Translations under genes and position numbers: made by a program
The notes under the pieces: generated by a model
Databases searched by the model: none
What the model saw: the letters and a program-made list of their open reading frames with translations, nothing else
Told to the model about the DNA's origin: nothing
Source of the DNA: Rhizomys pruinosus
Taxonomy: Eukaryota; Chordata; Mammalia; Rodentia; Spalacidae
Length of the DNA stretch: 64,000 bases
Assembly (NCBI GenBank): GCA_009823505.1
Contig: VZQC01013731.1
Coordinates: 195,319 to 259,318, forward strand
Direction: 5' to 3'
Part shown: piece by piece, positions 55,182-64,000 of the stretch
Layout: every line of letters begins with the position of its first letter
Numbering within the stretch: the stretch's first letter is position 1

Positions 55182-55488
55182 ACAGTAAGAGTCTGCAGAG
55201 TGTGGGTACTTGGATAGGTAGGACTCCTAGGTTAAACTCACCCACCCAGGGCTCAAGGACCATTGTAGAAGAAGGGCAGAAAGACTATAAGAGCCAGGGG
55301 GGAGGTGCATGACTATATGGAAAAGACTCCTAGAAGCTCCTGGGACAAATCACATGATTTACAGCAAAGGGGTTAGCATGCCTAAGACCAATGCAAACTC
55401 AAGCAGACAAATACCCCAACACAGAACTGTGGGAATGACCAACAAGCCCCAATCTTGCTGAGTGAGGAAGAGTGGAAGACCTGATCGA
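55182..55488 (+). mobile_element. L1 3' UTR fragment, part 1
   Basis: Starts where the inverted repeat ends. 'agagtctgcagagtgtgggtacttgg' and 'cctgggacaaatcacatgatt' look like old rodent L1 3' UTR sequence. Continues at 55640. Confidence 0.45.
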
Positions 55489-55519
55489 TTTATTTATTTA
55501 CTTACTTACTTACTTACTT
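55489..55519. repeat. (TTTA)n(CTTA)n
   Basis: Two adjoining tetranucleotide repeats at the tail of a B1. Confidence 0.9.
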
Positions 55520-55531
55520 TTTTAAAATTTA

Positions 55532-55635
55532 TTTTGGTCTTTTTGAGACAGGGTCTCCCTGTAACCCCAATTGCTGTCCTGGAACCCACATGCCTCTGCC
55601 TCTGGAGTACTGGGATTAAAGGTATGCATCACCAG
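55532..55635 (-). mobile_element. B1 SINE, internally deleted
   Basis: 'tctttttgagacagggtctccctgtaac' passes to 'cacatgcctctgcctctggagtactggg'. Confidence 0.8.
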
Positions 55636-55639
55636 CCAG

Positions 55640-55890
55640 AGCCAAACTGATCTTAAAAGGAAGGACTTTACATAGGCTGACTAGACCTATGTTGATGAAT
55701 TTGCCCTGAGGAATGTCTGGGGAACATTAGCTTGACACAATAAGCCTAAATAAATGATAGAATGTATAAATTATGGGGGAGGGGTCTCTAGGAGGGTGGA
55801 AGTGGCGAAGGGGGGTATAATGGGGATTAAGATTGGTTGAGATATTGTTTGAAATACACAAAATTCAATAAAATATTTTTTAAAAATCAC
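55640..55890 (+). mobile_element. L1 3' UTR fragment, part 2
   Basis: G-rich stretch 'gggggaggggtctctaggagggtgg', then 'gaaatacacaaaattcaataaaat' and an A-rich end, as at L1 3' termini. Confidence 0.55.
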
Positions 55891-55935
55891 TTTGTCTTTC
55901 ACAAATGTTCCTTAAAGCAAGCTTTTCAGAATTTT

Positions 55936-56191
55936 TTATTTTTATTTTATTTATTTATTTATTTATTTATTTATGTGTGTGTGAATGTATTGTCTGCATG
56001 GAGGTTTGTGCACCCTTGTCGTGCAATGCCGTGGAGGTCAGAAGAGGGCGTCAGATTCCCCTGGAACTGGAGTTCTCCTGGAATTGGAGTTGCAGACGGT
56101 TCTCAGCCGCCATGTGGGTGCTGGGGATCGAACCTGGGTCTTCTGCAAGAGCAGTCGGTGCTCTTAACCGCTAGGCTACCTCTCCAGCCCC
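55936..56191 (-). mobile_element. B2-type SINE with (TTTA)n tail
   Basis: Full copy. Flanks 'aaagcaagctttt' and 'agaaagctttt' suggest the target site. Confidence 0.95.
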
Positions 56192-56212
56192 AGAAAGCTT
56201 TTCTATTCCCAA

Positions 56213-56648
56213 TGTGATGGGATAATTTTACCAGAGAAGACCACTCAGACACAAAATGATGCCAAAAGAAAGACTTTAGTCAGCTGATAACTACATACTG
56301 GACATTCATTCTTGGATGTGTAGATAGGAGATATGATTGGGAGGTGTTTTATATAGAAAAACCGTATCTAGGGGTGAAAAGTTGAAGTTCCCAAGCTTAG
56401 GGGTGCTAAGCCCCTCTAACAATTCCTATTCTCTAAAAGCAAGCCAAGCATAAAATACAGAAGCCATGAATCTCAGTTAGCAGAATAAGTTTCCAAGCAA
56501 CCAGGTACAGGATGACCTGTTCTCAAACTTCTGTCCTCCTTCAGTTCAGTTGTTTGTTCCCATTCTTTGAGTTAAATTTTAACTTCTGGGCTCAGCTGGG
56601 ACCCATAAAATGGCATAGCTATGGGCAACCTTGAGATGCCTCACCACA
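56213..56648 (-). mobile_element. Probable solo LTR
   Basis: Read on the minus strand it begins TGTGGTGAGG and ends CCCATCACA (TG...CA), with a TATA-like 'tatataaaacacc' at about 56360. No clear target duplication, so the bounds are tentative. Confidence 0.5.
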
Positions 56649-56825
56649 CTAACACTTGATTGAAAATTTTCAACAAGAACATCCTTTCAACTGCCTTTTT
56701 TATCATACAAAGTTCTTAGCTGAATATTCTTATTTTAAGTTAATATCTTTATTAAATTAAATACTATCATAAAATAGTATTTCAAAAACTCTCACTCAAA
56801 ATAGAGATTAAAAGTGTAATGTGTC

Positions 56826-57072
56826 ACCTGACCCAGTCATACCACTCTTGGGTATATACCCACAAGACTCATCTTACTGCAGAGATACATGCATAGCCAT
56901 GTTTATTGCAGCTCTCTTCACAGTAGCAAAGAGCTGGAACCAACGCAAGTGCCCCTCAACTGACAAGCAGATAGAGAAAATGTGGTACATCTACACAATG
57001 GAGTTCTATTCAGCGGTAAAGAAAGATGACATCATGAACTTTGCAGGTAAATGGATGGAGATATTATGCTAA
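56826..57072 (+). pseudogene. L1 ORF2 C-terminal fragment
   Basis: 83-codon frame ending KWMEILC, matching the same part of the minus-strand L1 at about 9745-9950. It includes YTMEFYSAVKKDDIMNFAGKWME. 5'-truncated, non-functional. Confidence 0.85.
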
Positions 57073-57149
57073 GTGAAGTAACACAGTCCCAGAAAAACAA
57101 ACAATGAATGGTATCCCTCATTCATCTGTGGGTGCTAGCACAATTACCT

Positions 57150-58495
57150 AGTTGTAAGGCAAACTGAACAATGTTAATGTGATCTGAAAACAGCTGTGCT
57201 TTTGTATTGTGAATCCCTTAAAAGGTTCTAGAACTAAGCTACCATTTATTTTCAGAGTTAGGAAGCTTTGGTATATGGATGAAGGATATGTATGTATACT
57301 TTACAGTAATATAAGATCAAAGGAATGCAGAAAAAGCTGGTTTGTCATGACATTGAGTCTAACCAGTGTTTACTTTGTGGGAGTGCTTCTTAGTATTTCT
57401 TATACAAAGCTGCTTGAGCTTTTGTCCAAGCATTTTCTAAAATATTATAAAGTAGTTAAAAGTATCAGGCTGTTGTTACTTAGCCTTTCTGGATGCTTAA
57501 CAACCATACTTTAATGCTAATACCAATTTGGCCGAGGGTCTTAAGGGATAACTTTGTTCCTTGCCCTCAGAGGTCAACTAAGTCCCAGGGGACTATGCAT
57601 GGGGGCATCTCTTGAAATGTCCTGCAAATATGAGTCACCAGTCTTCCTGTGCAGGGAGGTCTTGGAGATCCGCAAATGGGATTTCAGCCAGTGTCCAGTC
57701 AATAAAGAGGGAAGTCTGCTCATGCTTCAAAGAGGGAAGCCTGGTCTAGCAAGACTTGACGTTGTCCTCAAGTGGTTGGAACTGGTGATTGAAAAGCCAA
57801 AAGGGGCCAGGGGTTCATTCTCCCACAAAAAACCCTGAGTGATCCTTGAGAACCAGATCCTCAACTGACCTTGATAAAACAAAAACCTTGGTTAATCTGG
57901 GCTAACTGTGTGACCTTAAACATCCAAAAGTAAAGTATAACCAGAAATAAATAAATAGTAAGGCCTGAGAAATTGTACTTCAGGTATAAAACTTGAGATT
58001 TTAGTAAAAAGACAAAAGAGCACAGTTGTTTTGCCTGGCAAGTGAAGCTACCCTGTGGCTGCCACAGCTTTTGCCCTCCTTCAAAGATGTGAGAAGACAC
58101 AGCTTTTCAACCTTCCAATATGGACTGAAGACTCATGTCTTTCCAAGAATCCTCCAAAACTTCAGTGCCAGATGGGGACCAATGAGACATCCAACTTGTG
58201 GACTGAGCTACTACTAGGGTTTCCACTTCTTCAAAGTATACACAGCCATTGTTGGACTACTGAAGCTATATCATGGAGACCAGCATAGGAAGATCAAGAC
58301 AGGACACAGTGCTTATTGGACCTCATTTGGTGACCATGGGAAAGCAAAACCCCAGTGTGGAACACGAGGGCAGAATTGATGGTGGTTTGAGCTTGCCAAG
58401 GAGGAGACTTCAAACATGACATCTTTCAGCCTAATAAAAAAAATCATAAGCTGAAGATGCTAAGACCTATAATATATGTGGCATGCATATGTGCA
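57150..58495 (+). mobile_element. Long L1 3' UTR segment
   Basis: Mostly absent from the L1 at 9322-14994, which keeps only a short middle piece ('ttcttgtgcagggctccttgagcttttgcccaag', cf. about 57393-57430). A 94-codon frame at 57554 shows no recognised domain. Confidence 0.55.
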
Positions 58496-58738
58496 TATTT
58501 TGGAGTGATGGATATTGGAAGGAATAACAACAACAGAAAAGTCTGTGTCAAAGAACTAACTGAAACAGTGAAATTCTGCTCGAAACATTAAACGTCTGCA
58601 TCAACAATTTTTAGAGAAACTAGAAAAAGATGAAAAACATGTTTGGCAGAAGGCATGAGTTCTGATGGGGTGGAGGACAGGGAGGGAGGCACAGGTCTAG
58701 ATTTGATTTGTAATGTGATTTGATTTGTATGAAATGCA

Positions 58739-58790
58739 GCCAGGCCTGGTGGCGCATGCCTTTAATCCTAGCACTTGGGAGGCAGAGGCA
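58739..58790 (+). mobile_element. B1 fragment within the transduced tail
   Basis: 'gccaggcctggtggcgcatgcc' to 'gggaggcagaggca', then 25 bp ending in AATAAA and poly-A. Confidence 0.75.
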
Positions 58791-58835
58791 CAGAGCTTCA
58801 ATAAAACATTGGCTTAAAAAAAAAAGTGTAATGTG

Positions 58836-58992
58836 GGCCAGGTGTGGTGGTGCACACCTTAATCCCAGCACTTGGGAGGCAGAGGCAGGCAGATCTCTAT
58901 GAGTTCAAGGCCAGCCTGGTCTACATAGAGAATTCCAGGACAGCTGGGGCTACAGGAAACCCCTGTCTCAAAAAGACCAAAAAAAAAAAAAA
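58836..58992 (+). mobile_element. B1 SINE reusing the L1 target site
   Basis: Full B1. Its target duplication TGTAATGTGG (58827-58836, 58994-59003) is part of the L1 target duplication. Confidence 0.9.
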
Positions 58993-59003
58993 TTGTAATG
59001 TGG

Positions 59004-59215
59004 TAAGACACCTCAAGATTGCCCATTGCTGTAAATTTAAAATACATAAAAAATAAGTTAATTAAAAATTGTAGAGGATGTATCACAACTAAAGATAAAT
59101 TCTGAGAATACCCTTATTCCTCTTGCTCTCTGACTATATGGAAATAGATTGTGGTTGTTTTAATGTAAAATCTGGACCAAAAAAAGGAGAGATTCCATAC
59201 TGTATGAAAAATTCC
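59004..59215. other. Unassigned sequence
   Basis: No feature recognised. Confidence 0.4.
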
Positions 59216-59216
59216 C

Positions 59217-59375
59217 TTTTTTTTTTTTTTTTTTTTTTTTTGAGATAGGATCTCCCTATACTCCCAGCTGCCCTGGAACTCATTCCATAGGCCAGGCTAT
59301 CCTTGAACTCACAGAGATCCGCCTGCCTCTGCCTCCCGAGTGCTAGGATTAAAGGTGTGCACCACCATGCCCAGT
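59217..59375 (-). mobile_element. B1 SINE
   Basis: T tract then full minus-strand B1 to 'caccaccatgcccag'. Confidence 0.9.
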
Positions 59376-59789
59376 GAAAAAATTCCCATTTTAAAGGCTA
59401 CATTCTCCCAGGAAGCTGTCCTTATAACTATAATGTCCCACATCTTCCCTTGAGCAGCTTCTATTCTTCTATCCAACATGCTTAAGCATGCTCTAAAATG
59501 CCTTTATTACACTAGCAAGTCCTAAGGTTCCTTTCAGCTACTGAAGCCACACATCCTGGTTTGGCTTGAGTAGAGATCCCTAAAATCTTAGGAGGACTCC
59601 CCACATTGCTAAGGATGACCATAGGGAACTATGTCCCTCTTCCCTCACTGCTAACCTTTCTTCTGGTTCTTGCTAGATCCATCTTCAAATATTGCTGGCA
59701 ATTGTCCTGTCTGGCTCAGGCACATATTACTTTGGGTTCCTTTGCTTCTATTTTCTGGCCGAATCATTAATTTTTGTAAATTCACAGCA
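59376..59789. other. Unassigned sequence
   Basis: No repeat or convincing frame. Confidence 0.4.
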
Positions 59790-60012
59790 TTCTAATTTAT
59801 TTTATTTTTTTTATATGAACGAATGTACTGTCTGCATGTAGGTTGGTGCACCCATGTCATGCAATGCCGTGGAAGTCACAGGAGGGCATCGGCTTCCCCT
59901 GGAACTGGAGTTAAAGACTGTTCTTAGCCGCCATGTGGGTGCTGGGAATCGAACCCAGGTCCTCTACAAGAACAGTCAGTGCTCTTAACCACTGAGCCAT
60001 TTCTCCAGCCCC
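59790..60012 (-). mobile_element. B2-type SINE
   Basis: Full minus-strand copy. 'taatttatttt' on both sides suggests the target duplication. Confidence 0.95.
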
Positions 60013-60341
60013 TATAATTTATTTTCTAACTTCAACTGATCTAATGTTAAGCTGTTTACCTAAACCAATAGTAGCACATGTTTCTCTACACATAGCATTA
60101 TATAATGCAAAAAAAAAAAAATGGGTTCTACCTTTGGTGCACCCTAGTTGTCCTAGTTGTGTCTTCATATTAGTCCTGTGGCCTTAGATTTACTGAGACA
60201 CAAATTCTTTGTCTTCTGATGAATGTAAGAGGGCTTTATTTATAGTCTCTGAAGTTTAAATCAAATAAATCCAGCATATAGTCATCAAAAATGCCAGTTC
60301 ATACTTGAGATAACCTGACTACAACTTTTATTGTTCTGGCC
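60013..60341. other. Unassigned sequence
   Basis: No feature recognised. Confidence 0.4.
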
Positions 60342-60424
60342 GCCATATATATATATATAGATAGACAGATAGATAGATAGATAGATAGATATAGATATAG
60401 ATAGATATAGATATAGATATAGAT
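60342..60424. repeat. (TA)n / (TAGA)n / (TATAGA)n microsatellite
   Basis: Compound array: TA, then GATA, then TAGATA units. Confidence 0.95.
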
Positions 60425-60471
60425 TTTGTAACAAACAAACTTCTATCAGTATATTGAATTATATTCCTATG

Positions 60472-60885
60472 CTGATTAGTTTTTGTCAACTTGACACAAA
60501 CTTGAGACCCTTAGGAAGAGGGAACCTCAACTGAGGAATCTCTTCCTTTGGATGAGCCTGTAGCCATATCTGTAAAACAATTTTTTAATTGAATGCAGTC
60601 ATTCTAATTGATGGAGGAGGGCGTAGCCACTATGGATGGTCTTGTCCCTCGGCAAATGGACCTGGGCCCTATAAGAAAGGTAACTAAGCAAACCCCTAAA
60701 CAACATTCTTCCTTGGTCTGTGCTTCAGTTTCCTCCTTCAACTTCCTGCCTGAGTTCCTCCCCTGACTTCCATCAATGATGGACTGTGACATGCCAAGTA
60801 TAAGCCAAATCAACCCCCCCCCGCCCCGAGTTCTTTTGGTCAGTGTTTTATCATGGAAATAGAGGAAGCAAACTAAGATAATTCC
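60472..60885 (+). mobile_element. LTR-like rodent repeat
   Basis: Relative of 19490-19905: 'gtttttgtcaacttgacac' start, 'ctataagaaagg' TATA-like, and 'cagtgttttatcatggaaatagaggaagcaaactaaga' end. Confidence 0.6.
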
Positions 60886-60914
60886 TAAAGAAAAAAGAGC
60901 TGAAAGTTCACTCT

Positions 60915-61016
60915 CTTAAAGATGGTTCTCAGTCACCATGTGGGTGCTGGGGATCGAACCCAGGTCCTCTGCAAGAGCAGTCAGAGCTCTTAACCACTAG
61001 GCCATCTCTCCAGCCC
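60915..61016 (-). mobile_element. B2-type head without body
   Basis: Only the tRNA-like head (minus: 'ggggctggagagatggccta' to 'aaccatctttaag'). It stops at the same point where the composite SINE changes to B1. Confidence 0.75.
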
Positions 61017-61017
61017 C

Positions 61018-62606
61018 ATCATTTTGAGTCTTTTAAGGGTTCTCCACACTGCTTTCCATAGTGGTTGTACGAGATTACATTCCCACCAGCAGGGATGAGA
61101 ATTCCCCTTCCCCACAACCTCTCTAGCATTTGGTATCATTTATTTTCTGTTTTGTTTTGTTTTTTTATCTTTTTGAGACAGGGTCTCCCTGTAGCCCCAG
61201 CTGGCCTGAAACTCACTCTGTAGACCAGGCTGGCCTTGAACTCACAGAGATCCACCTGCCTCTGCCTCCCAAGTGCTAGGATTAAAGGCGTGCGCCACCA
61301 CGCCCAGCTCATTTGTTTTCTTGATCCTAGCCAACCTTATTGGAGGGAGATGGTATCTTAAAGTGGTTTTAATTTGCATTTCCTTAGTTATTAGCAATGT
61401 TGAACACTTTTTAAGATGCTTCTCAGCCATCACTATTTCCTCACTTGAGAAGTCTCCTTTCAGCTCTTTTGAGTGAGTCATTCGTTTTCTTAATTCTTTT
61501 TTTTTTTTTTTTTGAGTAGTCTGTATATTCTGGAAGTTAATGCTCTGTCAGATGTTTCAGGAGTGAAGGTTTCCTCCCACTTTGTGAGTTTTCTCTTCAC
61601 TTCCCTGATTGTTCCTTTAGCTGTACAGAAGCTTTTGAGTAATGAGGTCCCATTTGTCAATTGTCGACATTATTTCCTGCACAGCTGCTGTCTGATTTAG
61701 AAAGTCTTTTCCTATACCTATGTCTTGTAGGTTGCTGCCAACTTTTTCTTCTATCACCTTCAGAGTTTTGGGTTTCACGTTGAGGTCTTTGATCCATTTG
61801 GAGTTGATTTTTGTACAGGGCGAGAGATAGGGGTTTAATTTTATTCCTCTACAAGTGGTGATCCAGTTTTGCCAACACTGTTTGCTGAAGATTCTGTCTT
61901 TCCTCCATTGAATTTTCTTGGCCCCTTGTCAAATATGAGGTGGCTGAAATTGTATGTGTTCAAGTTTGGATCCTCAGTTTTGTTCCATTGATCTATAGGT
62001 CTATTTTTATGCCAGTACCAGGCTGTTTTTATGACTATATCCCTGTAGTGTAGTTTGAAGTCTGGTATAGAGATCCCCCTGTATTGTTCTTTTTGCTTAG
62101 GGTTGCTTTGGATATTCTGGGTCTTTTGTTTTTCCATATGAAATTAAGGATTTTTCCCCCAAGCCTGTGAAGAAACTCTTGGGGATTTTAACTGGGATTG
62201 CATTGAATCTGTATATTAATTTTGGTAGAATGGACATTTTTACTATATTACTTTTTCCAATCCATGAGCATGGGAGGTCTTTCCATCTTTTGATGTCTTC
62301 TTCATTCTCCTTCTTTAGGGGTTTAATTTTTTTTTTGTAGAGATCTTTGGTGTCTTTGGTTAGGTTTGGTCCTAGGTATTTTATTGTTTTTGAGGCTATT
62401 GTGAGTGGGAAGATCTCCTTATATTCATTCTTCAGGTGGTTGTTGTTGGCATAAATAAAGGCTACTGATTTTTCTAGGATAATTTTATATCCCACCACTT
62501 TACTGAAAATTCTTAATCATTTCTAGGAGTTTTCTGGTGGAGTTTCCAGCATCCCTTAGGTAAACTATCATATCATCTCCAAAAAGGGATAGCTTGAATT
62601 CCTCTT
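61018..62606 (-). mobile_element. L1 fragment (ORF2, minus strand)
   Basis: Homologous to 9948-11540 of the other minus-strand L1. ORF2 frames at 62498-62097 and 62137-61841. The reverse-transcriptase active-site region reads FGDD near 62570 instead of FADD. The 3' end is missing at 61018 and the 5' end truncated at about 62606. Confidence 0.85.
61149..61309 (-). mobile_element. B1 SINE inside L1
   Basis: Flanked by 'catttattttct' (61137) and 'catttgttttct' (61310), the target duplication. Confidence 0.9.
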
Positions 62607-62875
62607 TAAAACATTCTTTAACTACAGAATTTATTGAAAGCATCTTAGCTAGGAAGGTTATTGCAGACAGATGTGTTCCACTAGATAACTTTGGTATTTG
62701 TTCCTCAAGACAGCTTTGAGGTATTTAGGGTTCTCAATTCCTAAAACCACTATAAGGTATTGGGAAGGTCCTCAAGTATAAAATCAGTCATTCAATGATA
62801 AAAACAATATCAGGCATCCACAAAAGTCACATCAAATGCATGAGTGTATGTATTTCTTTTCCTCTTCATGCTTGG
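62607..62875. other. Unassigned sequence
   Basis: No feature recognised. Confidence 0.4.
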
Positions 62876-63340
62876 ATCTGAGGCCTGCTCCACAGGAAGG
62901 AATTTCCTACCTACCCTAACCAGTACCAGTACCTTAAATCTGGTCAAAAGCCCATGACTCAGAAGGTCAAGGTACTAGAGGGGAATGTACTACTGCTTTG
63001 TTAACTGGACACATCATCAAATTTCATGCTCCATATGTATACTTATTCACAGAGATTAGATTAGCACTGCTCTCTGCCTCATCCAGAGAAGCTTGCAAAG
63101 ATCCATAACTAATGAAAGTACTGAGAATAAGTGATTCTTGTGTGCTCAGCCCTTAAAGGGCACATCTATGTACAACCACAGTGCCCACCTCAAGTCTTAG
63201 GGAACATCACAGAAGAGGGGTTAGAAAGAGTCAAAGAGCCGAGGCCCGCCCAGCCGATCCCAGTGGAGTCACGAAAGAATCAAAGAGAAGGAAGGATATG
63301 CAGCAATGAGTGCTGTGAAATGCTGTTTTATTAATTAATT
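62876..63340 (+). mobile_element. Old L1 3' UTR fragment, part 1
   Basis: 'gaaagtactgagaataagtg', 'gtgctcagcccttaaagggcacatctatg' and 'cttagggaacatcacagaagagggg' are hallmarks of old rodent L1 (Lx-like) 3' UTRs. Start approximate. Confidence 0.65.
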
Positions 63341-63496
63341 AAGTTTTGGGTCTTTTTGAGACAGGGTCTACCTGTCTACCTCCAGCTGGCCTGGAACTCA
63401 CTACATAGACCAGGCTAACGTTGAACTCACAGAGATCCACTTGCCTCTGCCGCTGGAGTGCCAAGATTAAAGATGTGTACCACCACACCCAGTGCA
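63341..63496 (-). mobile_element. B1 SINE
   Basis: 'ggtctttttgagacagggtctacc' to 'gtaccaccacacccagtgc', splitting the L1 3' UTR. Confidence 0.9.
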
Positions 63497-63790
63497 ATGA
63501 TCTCTTTTGGACACAGCTGACCTAGCTGTTGTACTCATCAACTCACAGCAACTAATCTAGATGAAGCCAGCAAGATCAACATTTGAACAGGCACACACAC
63601 ACACCACACACACACATGAACATCAAACATCAGGTATATGTGTGGAGAAATATAGTGAGAAAATGATCCAAATATATATGTGTACAAAGGTGTCAAAGAA
63701 TAACAATAATAGTGATAGTAGTCATCATAATCAAAAAGAGAAACAAAAAAATCAAACTCAAACACATCAGAAATACACAGATGGAGGTAA
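63497..63790 (+). mobile_element. Old L1 3' UTR fragment, part 2
   Basis: 'tgatctcttttggacacagctgacc' and 'gtactcatcaactcacagcaac' continue the L1 3' UTR. A (CA)n lies at 63591-63617. Confidence 0.6.
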
Positions 63791-64000
63791 AAGCAGTCCT
63801 TTTTGCCCTTTGATACCCTCTGTACTTAAGTCTCTCTGTGAGGGCCAGAGCAGTGCAAGGAAGGCCTTTAGTCAAGCATGGTCACATCCTGGGTCCCAAA
63901 ACAGGGGTAGGTACATTGGTGCACATTTGTTTTTCTGACCTTCTTGTTCAATTGTCAGATTGTCCAGAGTCATTGTACTTACTCTATGGAGAGAAGAAGC
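63791..64000. other. Unassigned window end
   Basis: No feature recognised. Confidence 0.4.

Larger units (their letters stand above)
39385..55182. repeat. Large inverted repeat, right arm (about 15.8 kb)
   Basis: Reverse complement of 22850-38781. SINEs here look closer to family consensus than their left-arm partners. The outer end is at 'ccaaaccatag|acagtaag' (55181), where it enters an L1 3'-UTR-like sequence. The arm is about 115 bp shorter than the left arm. Confidence 0.95.
56824..58821 (+). mobile_element. 5'-truncated L1 with apparent 3' transduction
   Basis: Begins in ORF2 C-terminal sequence and includes a long 3' UTR. It ends in a B1 piece, AATAAA (58800-58805) and poly-A at 58816. 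A perfect 14-bp target duplication AAAAGTGTAATGTG (56810-56823, 58822-58835) encloses all of it, so the B1 piece and the downstream AATAAA arrived with the L1 RNA. Confidence 0.75.

Noticed and set aside
57554..57838. 94-codon open frame as a gene
   Set aside because: It lies inside an L1 insertion bounded by one target duplication, shows no known domain, and its length is ordinary for chance.
60816..60832. C-rich run as a regulatory or G-quadruplex site
   Set aside because: A single homopolymer-like run inside an LTR-like repeat, with no four-tract pattern.

Overview
The window looks like nuclear DNA of a mouse-like (myomorph) rodent that is neither house mouse nor rat. It is dense with B1-type (7SL-derived) and B2-type (tRNA-derived) SINEs, MaLR LTR elements with 5-bp target duplications, rodent L1 copies and simple repeats. 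The B1 and B2 copies differ from the Mus forms: B1 ends 'ctgtctcaaaaagacc' and B2 has a long 'ggaactggagttctcctggaattgg'-type body. I could not fix the species; a spalacid or dipodoid is possible.

Only one convincing protein gene is present: an intact Ubtfl1 (UBF-like HMG-box, pre-implantation factor) reading frame at 6280-7548 on the plus strand. About 4 kb upstream there is a GC box, an inverted CCAAT box, a TATA box and a short leader ending in a good 5' splice site at 2237/2238. A good 3' splice site lies at 6144/6145, so a spliced untranslated leader is likely.

From 8.7 to 17.3 kb is a nest of insertions. An old L1 3' UTR (minus) holds a complete MaLR provirus (9013-16838, CCATC duplication). 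Its 5' LTR holds a nearly full-length minus-strand L1 (9322-14994, 15-bp duplication), which in turn holds one B1 and one B2. From 17.3 to 22.8 kb are SINEs, one LTR-like repeat and unassigned sequence.

From about 22.85 to 55.18 kb is a giant inverted repeat: two arms of about 15.8-15.9 kb around a spacer of about 0.65 kb. The arms hold about 25 SINEs each, an ERV block with a gag capsid-like fragment, and an oppositely oriented LTR. A lone N sits at the outer edge of the left arm. Arm differences appear concentrated in SINEs and mostly as small indels in the left arm, so an assembly artefact must be excluded before calling this a real palindrome.

From 55.2 to 64 kb are L1 3' ends, a probable solo LTR, a 5'-truncated L1 that apparently carries a 3' transduction (56824-58821), another L1 fragment and more SINEs.

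A recurring feature is a composite SINE in which a B2-type tRNA head is fused at a fixed point to a complete B1. There are five loci, six with the mirror copy, and four have target duplications around the whole unit, so it mobilised as one element. No CRISPR, operon or prokaryotic feature is present.
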